A stretch of 64,000 bases of DNA from Rosettibacter firmus (lineage in GTDB: Bacteria; Bacteroidota; Ignavibacteria; Ignavibacteriales; Melioribacteraceae): the NCBI RefSeq assembly GCF_036860695.1, contig NZ_JAYKGJ010000002.1, positions 61,001 through 125,000 on the forward strand, read 5' to 3'. A program made the translations under genes and the position numbers. Shown here in pieces: positions 26,551 to 35,102 of the stretch; positions within the stretch are counted from its first letter, which is position 1; the number at the start of each line of letters is the position of its first letter. The notes under the pieces were generated by a model. It was not told where the DNA came from. It did no database searches and was given only the letters and a program-made list of their open reading frames with translations.

Positions 26551-27993
26551 TTATGAAGGTTCACATATGTCGCAATTACCACAATTAGATTCATCATAAA
26601 AACCGAAATATTCAGAAATAAAAATTCTTCTGCATTTTTTTGTTCTGAAGTAATTTACAACAGAAAGTAATTTTTTATTATCATTAATAAATTTTGCTTT
26701 TAGATACTCGTCATCTTCTAATTGTGGAGGTAATTTGCTGATTACTTTTAAATTTTTTTCTTCAGGTGAACCTTCTATTACACCATATCTTTCCAGAATT
26801 CCTAATGCAGTTTCAACTCGAAAATCATTTTTGTCTTTGTAACTTAGGTGTTCTCTTATGTATTCTATTCCGTATGAATTTATTTCATCAATATTATTTA
26901 ATAAAAGATTATATAGACGTGAATAATAATCTGCATCTGGATTTGCCCATTTTATAAATTCCATCTGAGTATAAAGATCGTTCTGGTTATATATTAATAA
27001 ACATAAAGAGTCTTTACCATCACGTCCTGCTCTTCCAATTTCTTGATAATAAGATTCTATTGAAGAAGGAACTTCTGCATGAATAACAAATCGTATATCA
27101 GGTTTATCTATTCCCATTCCAAATGCATTTGTTGCTAATATTAATTTTTGTTTGTCATTTAGAAACTCTCTCTGAACTTCTTTTCTTGTTTTAGGACTTA
27201 ATTTACCGTGATATATTCCATGATTAAATCCTCTGTCTTTAAGCAATTGTGAATATTTTTCAAGTGTTTTAATAAGTGTGAAATAAATTATTCCAGGTTT
27301 CTGATAATTTTCTAATACTTTTATGATTTTGTTTAATGTTTCTTTTTCATCAAATACTTCAACAGCTTCCAGTCTTAAATTGGGTCGTTTTATTCCTTCA
27401 TGAAATATTTTAATCTCTTTTTTATCGATTCCCAATTTTGATATAATATCATCCTGAACATCAGGAGTTGCTGTAGCAGTTAAAGCAATAGTTAAAGGAT
27501 TTTTTAGAATTTCTCTTATTTCTTTCATTCTTGAATAATCAGGTCTGAAATCATGACCCCATTCAGAAATACAATGTGCTTCGTCGATTGCAAGAAGTGA
27601 AACATTGGCATTTTTAATTGAGTCGGTAAACTCTTTTATCTTAAATCTTTCAGGAGTTACATATAAAATTTTTATTTCACCCTTTATAAATTTTATTAAT
27701 CTTTCTCTGCGTTGTTCGCTGCTTACAGTTGAATTAATAAAATCAGCTGGAATATTTTTCTTTTTTAATGTATCTACCTGATCCTGCATTAATGCAATAA
27801 GAGGACTTATAACAATAGTACCGCCATCAAAAATTAAAGCTGGAAGTTGATAGCATAGTGACTTTCCTCCACCTGTTGGCATAATAACCAGAGCATGTTT
27901 CCTTTCTTCTACCAATCTAGTAATTATTTCTTTTTGAAGACCTTTAAATGAATTGTATCCAAAATATTTTTTTAGCTGTTCTTCTAACTTCAT
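26551..27993 (-). CDS. recQ: RecQ-family ATP-dependent DNA helicase (short form)
   Basis: A 480-residue helicase for recombination repair. Walker A is MPTGGGKSLCYQLPA, the DEAH box is LLAIDEAHCISEWGHDFRPDY, and motif VI is YYQEIGRAGRDG. The zinc-binding Cys cluster lies at the very C terminus (KCRR and NCGNCDICEPS), and the protein stops there. The winged-helix and HRDC domains of the 600-residue E. coli type are missing. Such short forms are found in Bacteroidota and other phyla. It converges on the arabinofuranosidase gene with a 27-bp gap and is divergent from rlmI. Confidence 0.93.
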   Translation of the reverse strand: MKLEEQLKKYFGYNSFKGLQKEIITRLVEERKHALVIMPTGGGKSLCYQLPALIFDGGTIVISPLIALMQDQVDTLKKKNIPADFINSTVSSEQRRERLIKFIKGEIKILYVTPERFKIKEFTDSIKNANVSLLAIDEAHCISEWGHDFRPDYSRMKEIREILKNPLTIALTATATPDVQDDIISKLGIDKKEIKIFHEGIKRPNLRLEAVEVFDEKETLNKIIKVLENYQKPGIIYFTLIKTLEKYSQLLKDRGFNHGIYHGKLSPKTRKEVQREFLNDKQKLILATNAFGMGIDKPDIRFVIHAEVPSSIESYYQEIGRAGRDGKDSLCLLIYNQNDLYTQMEFIKWANPDADYYSRLYNLLLNNIDEINSYGIEYIREHLSYKDKNDFRVETALGILERYGVIEGSPEEKNLKVISKLPPQLEDDEYLKAKFINDNKKLLSVVNYFRTKKCRRIFISEYFGFYDESNCGNCDICEPS

Positions 27994-28109
27994 AGTAAAT
28001 TATTGTGAGATTCTTTAATAGAAATTTATGAAAGTTTTATTATAAAATAACTTACTTAATGCTAATTAATGATGTTATTTATTTATTTTTACAAATAAAA
28101 AAAATAAAA

Positions 28110-29282
28110 ATGGCAGATATAATATTAAAAAAGAATGAAGATCGAAGAATTAAAAAAGGGCATTTATGGATTTTTAGTAACGAGATTGCGAAAGTGGAAG
28201 GTGAACCTTTGGATGGTGATTTAGTTAATGTTTATAATTCACAAAATAATTTTATAGCAAAAGGATTTTATAATAAACATTCATTGATTTCTGTCCGAAT
28301 TATTTCTCGAGAAAAAGAATTTGATCTGAAAAAATTATTTGAGCAAAGGATTTTGTCTGCTTATAATTTTAGAAAATATTGTTATCCCGATCGTAATTCA
28401 TTTCGTCTTATCTTCAGTGAAAGTGATTCAATGCCCGGTTTAATTATAGATAAATACAATTATACATATGTACTACAAATTTATTCTGTAGGAATGGAGA
28501 AAAATATTGAACTGATTCTTGATATTCTCGAAAAAAAATTAGATGCAAAAAATATTTTTACAAAAAATGAAGAATATTTCAGACAACTGGAAGGTCTTCC
28601 AATTGAAGATAAAATATTTAAAGGTGAAATGTCAGAAGAAATAATTTCGGATGGAGAAGTTAAATACAGAATAGATTTTAAATCTTCTCATAAAACTGGA
28701 TTTTATTTTGATCAATGTGATAATAGAATATTTGCAAGTAATTTTTGTAAAGATAAAAAAGTTCTTGATTGTTTTTGTAATGCCGGTGGTTTTGGACTGA
28801 ATGCCGCTAAAAAGGGGGCAAAATCCATTACATTTGTAGATTCATCAAAAAAGGAAATTGAAAACGCTGAGTATAATTTTAAATTAAATAATTTTTCATG
28901 CGAAGCAAAGTTTGTTGATGCGGATGTTTTTAATTTTTTAGAATCATGTATTTCCAGTAATGAAAAATATGATATTGTAATTGTTGACCCTCCTGCTTTT
29001 GCAAAAAATAAAAAAAGTTTACCCAATGCAATTAAAGGTTATGAAAAACTAAATCGCTTGGCAATGAGTGTATTGAATAATGATGGGATTTTATTTACAT
29101 CATCCTGTTCACATCATCTTAAAGAAGAAATGTTTATTGATGTCATAAATAAAGCTGCAAATAAAGCTAAAAAGAAAATACATATTTTCTATTTTAATAA
29201 TGCTTCACTTGATCATCCTTTTTTACCATCAATGGAAGAAACTGTTTATCTAAAATTTGCAGCTGTTAGAATAATAGAATGA
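28110..29282 (+). CDS. rlmI: Class I SAM-dependent rRNA methyltransferase, RlmI type
   Basis: About 390 residues starting at ATG 28110, where the family N terminus ADIILKKNEDRRIKKGHLWIFSNEI begins; an in-frame codon 51 bp upstream would add a hydrophobic stretch not found in the family. A PUA-type N-terminal domain precedes an EEHxR-like segment and a Rossmann methyltransferase. Its motif I is VLDCFCNAGGFGLNAA and motif IV is IVDPPAFAK. RlmI methylates C1962 of 23S rRNA in E. coli; the specific site here is inferred. The gene is transcribed away from recQ. Confidence 0.85.
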   Translation: MADIILKKNEDRRIKKGHLWIFSNEIAKVEGEPLDGDLVNVYNSQNNFIAKGFYNKHSLISVRIISREKEFDLKKLFEQRILSAYNFRKYCYPDRNSFRLIFSESDSMPGLIIDKYNYTYVLQIYSVGMEKNIELILDILEKKLDAKNIFTKNEEYFRQLEGLPIEDKIFKGEMSEEIISDGEVKYRIDFKSSHKTGFYFDQCDNRIFASNFCKDKKVLDCFCNAGGFGLNAAKKGAKSITFVDSSKKEIENAEYNFKLNNFSCEAKFVDADVFNFLESCISSNEKYDIVIVDPPAFAKNKKSLPNAIKGYEKLNRLAMSVLNNDGILFTSSCSHHLKEEMFIDVINKAANKAKKKIHIFYFNNASLDHPFLPSMEETVYLKFAAVRIIE

Positions 29283-29405
29283 AATATAATGCAAGCTAAA
29301 TTTATTATATTTATTTATTGAGCTAAAAAATTTTTCTAATTACGAAACAATTATAAAAACCTTTTTGTAAAAGCAAACGATTCTCAAAACTAATGAGGTG
29401 GTAAA

Positions 29406-30389
29406 TTGGATATAACTGCATTAAACGAAAAAATTCGTAATGAAAGTCAATTTATTGACATCCTTTTTAATGAAATAAGTAAAATTATTGTTGGCCAGAA
29501 ACAGATGCTCGAACGACTTGTAATTGGCTTATTAAGTAATGGCCACATCTTACTTGAAGGCGTTCCTGGTTTAGCGAAAACTTTAGCAATTAAAACATTA
29601 GCTGCTTCGATGAAAGCAAAGTTCCAGAGAATTCAATTTACACCCGACCTTCTTCCTGCAGATTTAATTGGTACTTTAATTTATAATCAGAAAGATGGAA
29701 ATTTTACAATTAAAAAGGGACCTATCTTTGCAAACTTTATATTAGCAGATGAAATAAATCGTGCACCAGCAAAAGTTCAGAGTGCATTACTTGAAGCAAT
29801 GCAAGAACGTCAGGTGACAATAGGTGATACAACTTTTAAACTGGAAGAACCATTTCTTGTACTTGCAACTCAAAATCCAATAGAACAGGAAGGTACATAT
29901 CCACTCCCCGAAGCACAGGTTGATCGTTTTATGCTCAAAGTTAAAATTACTTATCCTACTCGAGAAGAAGAATTGAAAATTATGAAATTAAATTCAGTTG
30001 ATGGTTTACCAGAAGTAAAACAGGTAATTAAACCTGAAGATATTCTTCGTGCTAGAAAATTAGTAAACGAAATTTACATGGATGAGAAAATTGAGAAATA
30101 CATTCTTGATATTGTATTTGCTACCCGTAATCCCAAGGAATATGGATTGAATGAATTAACTGATTTAATTAGTTATGGTGCATCACCACGTGCAACAATT
30201 AATTTAGCTCTTGGTGCTCGAGCTATGGCATTTATTAGAAGACGTGGTTATGTTATTCCAGAAGATGTTCGTTCTATTTGTGCAGATGTATTGCGTCATA
30301 GAATAGCTGTTACATATGAAGCCGAAGCAGAAGATATTACTTCCGAAAAAATCATATCAAAAATATTAAACACAATCGAAGTGCCTTGA
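29406..30389 (+). CDS. MoxR-family AAA+ ATPase
   Basis: A 327-residue AAA+ chaperone. Walker A is EGVPGLAKT (residues 51-59), and Walker B with sensor region reads FILADEINRAPAKVQSALLEAMQERQ. Members work with DUF58 and VWA proteins in metal insertion or membrane complex assembly. TTG is the start codon, supported by GAGGTGG just upstream and by the family N terminus. The DUF58 gene follows after 7 bp, and the whole bat block follows in the same direction. This order, moxR-DUF58-bat, is the classic aerotolerance operon of Bacteroidota. Confidence 0.95.
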   Translation: MDITALNEKIRNESQFIDILFNEISKIIVGQKQMLERLVIGLLSNGHILLEGVPGLAKTLAIKTLAASMKAKFQRIQFTPDLLPADLIGTLIYNQKDGNFTIKKGPIFANFILADEINRAPAKVQSALLEAMQERQVTIGDTTFKLEEPFLVLATQNPIEQEGTYPLPEAQVDRFMLKVKITYPTREEELKIMKLNSVDGLPEVKQVIKPEDILRARKLVNEIYMDEKIEKYILDIVFATRNPKEYGLNELTDLISYGASPRATINLALGARAMAFIRRRGYVIPEDVRSICADVLRHRIAVTYEAEAEDITSEKIISKILNTIEVP

Positions 30390-30396
30390 TTGAATC

Positions 30397-31290
30397 ATGA
30401 TAACTAAAGAATTATTAAAACAAGTTAAACAGATTGAAATTCGCACACGCGGATTGGTTAATGAAGTTTTTTCTGGAGAATATCACTCTGTATTCAAAGG
30501 CAGAGGAATGGAATTTTCTGAAGTTCGAGAATATCAGATTGGCGATGATATTAGAAATATTGATTGGAATGTTACTGCACGTTTTGGTCATCCCTATGTA
30601 AAAATATTTGAAGAAGAACGAGAACTAACTGTAATGTTACTTGTTGATATGAGTGGCTCTTTAATGTTTGGTACATCAGATAAAACAAAACTACAGGTTG
30701 CTGCAGAGTTAAGTGCAATTTTAGCATTTTCTGCATTAAAAAATAATGACAAAGTTGGTTTGATTTTATTTACAGATAAAATCGAGAAATTTATTCCCCC
30801 TAAAAAAGGGACTACTCATGCCCTCAGAATTATTCGTGAGGTGCTTTCATTTAATTACATGGATAATGAAAAATTACAATATAAACAGACAAACTTAAAA
30901 GCTGCACTTGAATATTTTAACCATGCAATTAAAAAAAGAGCAATTGCATTTGTAATCTCTGATTTCCTGGATATTGGTTACGAAAAAATATTAAGAATTG
31001 TTGGCAAAAAACATGATTTAATTGGCATAATAATTAAAGATAAACGCGAAGAAGAAATATCTAATTTTGGTTTAATTAAGTTTATTGACCCAGAAACTGG
31101 TGAACATCGTTACATTGATACAAGTGATAAAAATTTTATAGTTCATTTTAATGAAACTTTAAGAAGAATTAATGATTATCGTAAATCTATATTTATTAGC
31201 TCAAGACTCGATTCAATCGAAATCAAAACAGGAAAATCTTATGTTAAGCCTCTTGTAGATTTCTTTAGAATGAGAGAACGGAGATATTGA
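30397..31290 (+). CDS. DUF58 (VWA-like) protein of the bat operon
   Basis: A 297-residue cytoplasmic protein with the DUF58 signature GRGMEFSEVREYQIGDDIRNIDW in its first 60 residues. A von Willebrand A fold follows, with the MIDAS-like DMSGSL motif near residue 88. The family always travels with MoxR ATPases and is thought to be its substrate or adaptor. It starts 7 bp after moxR. The next gene is 81 bp further on. Confidence 0.93.
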   Translation: MITKELLKQVKQIEIRTRGLVNEVFSGEYHSVFKGRGMEFSEVREYQIGDDIRNIDWNVTARFGHPYVKIFEEERELTVMLLVDMSGSLMFGTSDKTKLQVAAELSAILAFSALKNNDKVGLILFTDKIEKFIPPKKGTTHALRIIREVLSFNYMDNEKLQYKQTNLKAALEYFNHAIKKRAIAFVISDFLDIGYEKILRIVGKKHDLIGIIIKDKREEEISNFGLIKFIDPETGEHRYIDTSDKNFIVHFNETLRRINDYRKSIFISSRLDSIEIKTGKSYVKPLVDFFRMRERRY

Positions 31291-31371
31291 TGAACTCATA
31301 TTTACAAATAAATTTTTCTGTGCTTCTCTTTTTATGAACTATGATTTATTCTAAAATTATTTTGAGCAATT

Positions 31372-32331
31372 ATGATTAAAAATAGATTTATAAATACTCT
31401 TGGTTTTTGTTTATGGTTCTTAATATTCTCTTCTTTATATGCTCAAAAAATCTCTGTTACTGCTTATACAGATACAACAAGTTATAAAGTTGGAGATTAC
31501 ATAAAGTATAATCTTAATATCAAATACGATAAAAATTTTAAAATATTAATCCCATCCATTAAAGATACAATCAAGAATCTTGAATTTATTCAATCATTAA
31601 AACCAACAAAAAAAGAAGAAGACAATAAAATAATTGAAAATTACACCTATATTTTTTCAAAGTATGATTCTGCTGAAGTTACAATACCTGGATATAAAAT
31701 TTATTATCAGATAGGGAATGATACTACAAAATATTCTCTCTTAGTTAATCCAGTTACAATTACTGTTAGCACTTTACCAGTTGAGCCAAGGAAAGATATA
31801 CGTGATATTAAAGATCCATTAAAAATCCCGTTGAATATATTAATAATAATTTTATTGTTAATTCTTGTTATCATACTTGTTCTTGCAGGTTATTTTATAT
31901 ATAAATACTATAAAAAGAAAAAACTTTCCCGTGTATCTGCAGAGCCAGAAATTAAAATTCCACCACATGAAGTTGCTCTTAATGAATTAAGAAAACTTGA
32001 AGAAAAAAAATTGTGGCAGCAAGGTTTTATTAAAGAATATCATTCAGAAATAACAGAAATTATTAGAAGATATTTTGAAGAGAGATTTAATTTCAGAGCA
32101 CTTGAAATGACTTCGTCAGAAATATTAGCATGTTTAAGTTATATCGAAGAGGGTAAAAATATAGTTGATTTATCAAATGAATTTTTTAATAATGCAGATA
32201 TGGTGAAGTTTGCTAAATTTCAACCAATGCCCAGTGTTAACGAAGAGATGATGAAACAGGCTTATCAAATAGTTAAAGATACAATCCCTAAGATAGAAGT
32301 GAAATTAGAAGAGGAAGGCGATGTTCGGTGA
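31372..32331 (+). CDS. Exported BatD-like protein with one transmembrane helix and cytoplasmic tail
   Basis: The 319-residue protein has a signal peptide (LGFCLWFLIFSSLYAQ), a periplasmic beta-rich region (residues about 24-140), a single membrane helix (LNILIIILLLILVIILVLAG) and a basic cytoplasmic tail that includes KKKKLSRVSAEPEIKIPPHE. The C-terminal helical part (EYHSEITEIIRRYFEERFNFRALEMTS) resembles DUF4381-like proteins of bat operons. It probably forms part of the membrane complex, holding the VWA proteins. Overlap of 11 bp with batA shows coupling. No named family was recognised with confidence. Confidence 0.7.
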   Translation: MIKNRFINTLGFCLWFLIFSSLYAQKISVTAYTDTTSYKVGDYIKYNLNIKYDKNFKILIPSIKDTIKNLEFIQSLKPTKKEEDNKIIENYTYIFSKYDSAEVTIPGYKIYYQIGNDTTKYSLLVNPVTITVSTLPVEPRKDIRDIKDPLKIPLNILIIILLLILVIILVLAGYFIYKYYKKKKLSRVSAEPEIKIPPHEVALNELRKLEEKKLWQQGFIKEYHSEITEIIRRYFEERFNFRALEMTSSEILACLSYIEEGKNIVDLSNEFFNNADMVKFAKFQPMPSVNEEMMKQAYQIVKDTIPKIEVKLEEEGDVR

Positions 32332-33316
32332 TATAGAGTTTGCTAATTCATGGGCTTTATTCTTTTTAATATTACTTCCAGTTATGTTTTATTGGTACTG
32401 GAAAAAACATAATGAAATTACTCCATCGTCTATTTATTCTTCATTAAAATTATTTAGTGATATACCAAAGAGTTTTAAGGAAAAACTAATTCATGTTCCT
32501 GTAATTTTAAGAATAATTGCTCTGGCTTTACTTATAATTGCTTTCGCACGTCCTCAAACTTTTTCTACAGGTGAAAATATTTATACTGAAGGAATTGATA
32601 TTGCAATGGTTCTTGATATATCTGGCAGTATGCTTGCTGAAGATTTTAAACCTAACCGTCTTGAAGCTGCTAAAAAAGTTATTGATGATTTTATCAAAGG
32701 AAGAACTTCAGATAAAATTGGCTTAGTAATTTTTGCTGGAGAAAGTTTTACTCAATGTCCTCTTACAATTGATTATTCAGTACTGAGAAATTTACTTTCT
32801 GAAATTCATAGTGGAATGATAGAAGATGGAACCGCAATCGGTAATGCAATTGCAAATGGAGTGAATAGACTGAAAGATAGTCAGGCAAAAAGTAAGGTGA
32901 TGATACTTTTAACAGATGGTGTGAATAATGCTGGCGAAATTGATCCAATTACTGCAGCTCAAATTGCACAAAAATATGGTATCAGGATTTACACTGTTGG
33001 TGTTGGAACTATTGGAGATGCTCCATATCCATTTCAAACTCCTTTTGGAATTAGATATCAGATGGTGCCAGTTGAAATTGATGAAAATTTACTTAGACAG
33101 ATATCAAATATAACAGGTGGTAAATATTTTAGAGCAACGAATAATAGAAAACTTATTGAGATATATGAAGAAATAGATAAACTGGAAAAAACCAGAGTAG
33201 AAGTTACTTCATATCGACATGCAAAAGAATTGTATTTTGGTTGGGCACTGGCTGGATTGTTATTGTTATTTGCTGAATTTGGTTTATCAAAATTTTATCT
33301 TAAAAAATTGCCATAA
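32321..33316 (+). CDS. batA: BatA, VWA-domain membrane protein
   Basis: A 331-residue inner-membrane protein. Two N-terminal helices flank a linker (residues about 9-26 and 60-76), then a VWA domain with the intact MIDAS motif DISGS (residues 99-103) and the conserved TDGVNNAGEIDP. A last C-terminal helix (FGWALAGLLLLFAEFGL) anchors it. In Bacteroides, Bat genes affect oxygen tolerance; the molecular role is unresolved. It overlaps the preceding gene by 11 bp and precedes batB by 17 bp. Confidence 0.93.
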   Translation: MFGDIEFANSWALFFLILLPVMFYWYWKKHNEITPSSIYSSLKLFSDIPKSFKEKLIHVPVILRIIALALLIIAFARPQTFSTGENIYTEGIDIAMVLDISGSMLAEDFKPNRLEAAKKVIDDFIKGRTSDKIGLVIFAGESFTQCPLTIDYSVLRNLLSEIHSGMIEDGTAIGNAIANGVNRLKDSQAKSKVMILLTDGVNNAGEIDPITAAQIAQKYGIRIYTVGVGTIGDAPYPFQTPFGIRYQMVPVEIDENLLRQISNITGGKYFRATNNRKLIEIYEEIDKLEKTRVEVTSYRHAKELYFGWALAGLLLLFAEFGLSKFYLKKLP

Positions 33317-33333
33317 ATTGACAGGATCATTTT

Positions 33334-34374
33334 ATGATAAGATTTGTTAATGTTGAATTTTTGTATGCGTTGTTTATTATTCCGTTTTTAATAGTCATTT
33401 ACATTTATCTTCAGAAAAATTTAGATAATATTTTAGAAAAGTTTGCAGATACAAAACTTCACAATATTTTATTCCCTTTTAGAAGTAAAACAAAATCTCA
33501 TATAAAATTCAGCTTATTTATAGTTTCTTTATTACTAATATTAATTGCACTTGCAAAGCCCCAGATTGGAACTAAAATAGAAGAAGTAAAACAAATTGGA
33601 ATAGATGTTTATATTTTGCTCGATGTATCTAAAAGTATGCTGGCAGAAGATATTAAACCAAGTCGTCTTGAGAAAGCTAAATATGAAATATCAAAATTAA
33701 TACAAAGATTAAAAGGTGATAGAATTGGATTAATTGTGTTTGCTGGTGATGCATATGTGCAAATACCATTAACTTCAGATTATTCTGCAGCAAATTTATT
33801 TTTGAATGCGGTTGATGTAAATTCAGTACCACAACCAGGTACTGCTATTGCATCAGCTATTCAATTAGCATTAAAATCTTTTAGATATGATACCAATACA
33901 AAAAAAGCTATTGTAATTATAACTGATGGAGAAGATCATGAAGGCGATATAGATGCTGCTATAGAAGAAGCAAATTCGAAAGGGATTGTTATCTATGCTA
34001 TAGGATTAGGTTCACCTGCAGGTACACCAATTCCTATTTACGATAATGGTAATAAAATTGGATATAAGAAAGATAATCAGGGTAATATAGTTTTAACAAA
34101 ACTTGACGAAAATATTCTTCGTGAAATTACTTCAAAATGTAATGGTAAATATTATAGAGGAACTAATACAGAAGATGAACTGGATGCAATTTATAATGAT
34201 CTGGCGAAAATTGAGAAAAGCGAATTTGGTTCAAAAAGAATTACTGAGTATGAAGATCGATTTTATTATTTCTTATTTCCTGCAATTATATTATTGATAG
34301 TTGACTTTTTTATAACATCTAATAAGTCTTTATGGATGATAAGATATAGAAAATTTAGAGAGGATGAAAAATGA
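33334..34374 (+). CDS. batB: BatB, VWA-domain membrane protein
   Basis: A 346-residue paralogue of BatA with the same plan: N-terminal helices (about 9-28, 58-74), a VWA domain with MIDAS DVSKS at 97-101, and a C-terminal helix (FYYFLFPAIILLIVDFF). It has a different spacing between the MIDAS and the TDGEDHEGD motif from BatA. BatA and BatB are expected to form a complex. The stop codon overlaps the batC start by 4 bp (ATGA). Confidence 0.93.
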   Translation: MIRFVNVEFLYALFIIPFLIVIYIYLQKNLDNILEKFADTKLHNILFPFRSKTKSHIKFSLFIVSLLLILIALAKPQIGTKIEEVKQIGIDVYILLDVSKSMLAEDIKPSRLEKAKYEISKLIQRLKGDRIGLIVFAGDAYVQIPLTSDYSAANLFLNAVDVNSVPQPGTAIASAIQLALKSFRYDTNTKKAIVIITDGEDHEGDIDAAIEEANSKGIVIYAIGLGSPAGTPIPIYDNGNKIGYKKDNQGNIVLTKLDENILREITSKCNGKYYRGTNTEDELDAIYNDLAKIEKSEFGSKRITEYEDRFYYFLFPAIILLIVDFFITSNKSLWMIRYRKFREDEK

Positions 34375-35057
34375 AATTGAGAATTATATATACATTGTTA
34401 TTGATATCCACATCAATAAGTTTTGCACAGAGCTACAGGAATTTAATTAACGAAGGAGTCGAATTATATAAAAACAAAAAGTTTGCAGATGCCGAGGTTA
34501 ATTTCAAAAAAGGTTTAGAAAAAAAATCTGATTTATTTGAAGGTCACTTTAATCTTGGCGATGCATATTATAAACAGGGAAGATATGACGAAGCTATTCA
34601 AGCTTATAAAAATGCATTATCATTTACAAAAGATAAAATAAATAAATCAAAAGTTTATCATAATATTGGAAATTCATTCTTAAAATCTCAGCGATATAAA
34701 GAAAGTATTGAAGCTTATAAAAATGCTTTGAAGTTAAATCCTGATGATCTTGATACTAAATATAATTTATCGTATGCATTGAAATATTTGAATCAAAATC
34801 AGAATCAACAAAAACAGAATAAAGATCAGAATAAGCAGGATAAGAATAATCAGAATCAACAAAATCAAAATAATCAGGATAAGCAAGATCGATCGAAAGA
34901 AAATCAAAAACAAAATCAGCAGCAACAACAAAAAAATCAAATATCAAAAGAAGAAGCAGAAAGAATTCTTGAAGCTTTGAAGAATAATGAACAGGACTTA
35001 CAGAAAAAATTAAGAAAAATAAAAGGTCGTGCATCAGCGGTTGATAAAGATTGGTAA
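34371..35057 (+). CDS. batC: BatC, TPR protein with Gln/Asn/Lys-rich region
   Basis: A 228-residue periplasmic protein. After a signal peptide (LRIIYTLLLISTSISFAQS) come three TPR-like repeats (FEGHFNLGDAYYKQGRYDEAIQ, KVYHNIGNSFLKSQRYKESI, then KYNLSYALKYL). A low-complexity tract of Gln, Asn, Lys and Asp (residues about 140-190) follows, and a helical tail ends in KIKGRASAVDKDW. Such tracts are usual in BatC and hold repeats such as NQNQQKQ in the DNA as well. It probably recruits BatA/B partners. The gap to batD is 45 bp. Confidence 0.9.
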   Translation: MKLRIIYTLLLISTSISFAQSYRNLINEGVELYKNKKFADAEVNFKKGLEKKSDLFEGHFNLGDAYYKQGRYDEAIQAYKNALSFTKDKINKSKVYHNIGNSFLKSQRYKESIEAYKNALKLNPDDLDTKYNLSYALKYLNQNQNQQKQNKDQNKQDKNNQNQQNQNNQDKQDRSKENQKQNQQQQQKNQISKEEAERILEALKNNEQDLQKKLRKIKGRASAVDKDW

Positions 35058-35102
35058 ATCTAGTTTCTATTTATTTAAATGATAAATGTGAGGTAATGAT
35101 TT

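Noticed and set aside
32321..34374. Possible assembly duplication of batA/batB
   Set aside because: The two VWA proteins share only the family layout; sequence and motif spacing differ, so they are ordinary paralogues.
34800..34935. Possible CRISPR-like or tandem-repeat array
   Set aside because: Repeats are short degenerate codons for Gln/Asn/Lys inside batC, with no regular spacer structure.
34756..35034. 92-codon minus frame across the batC Gln/Asn repeat
   Set aside because: Mirror of a low-complexity tract; its Phe/Leu/Asp-rich translation is the complement of the CAG/AAT repeats.
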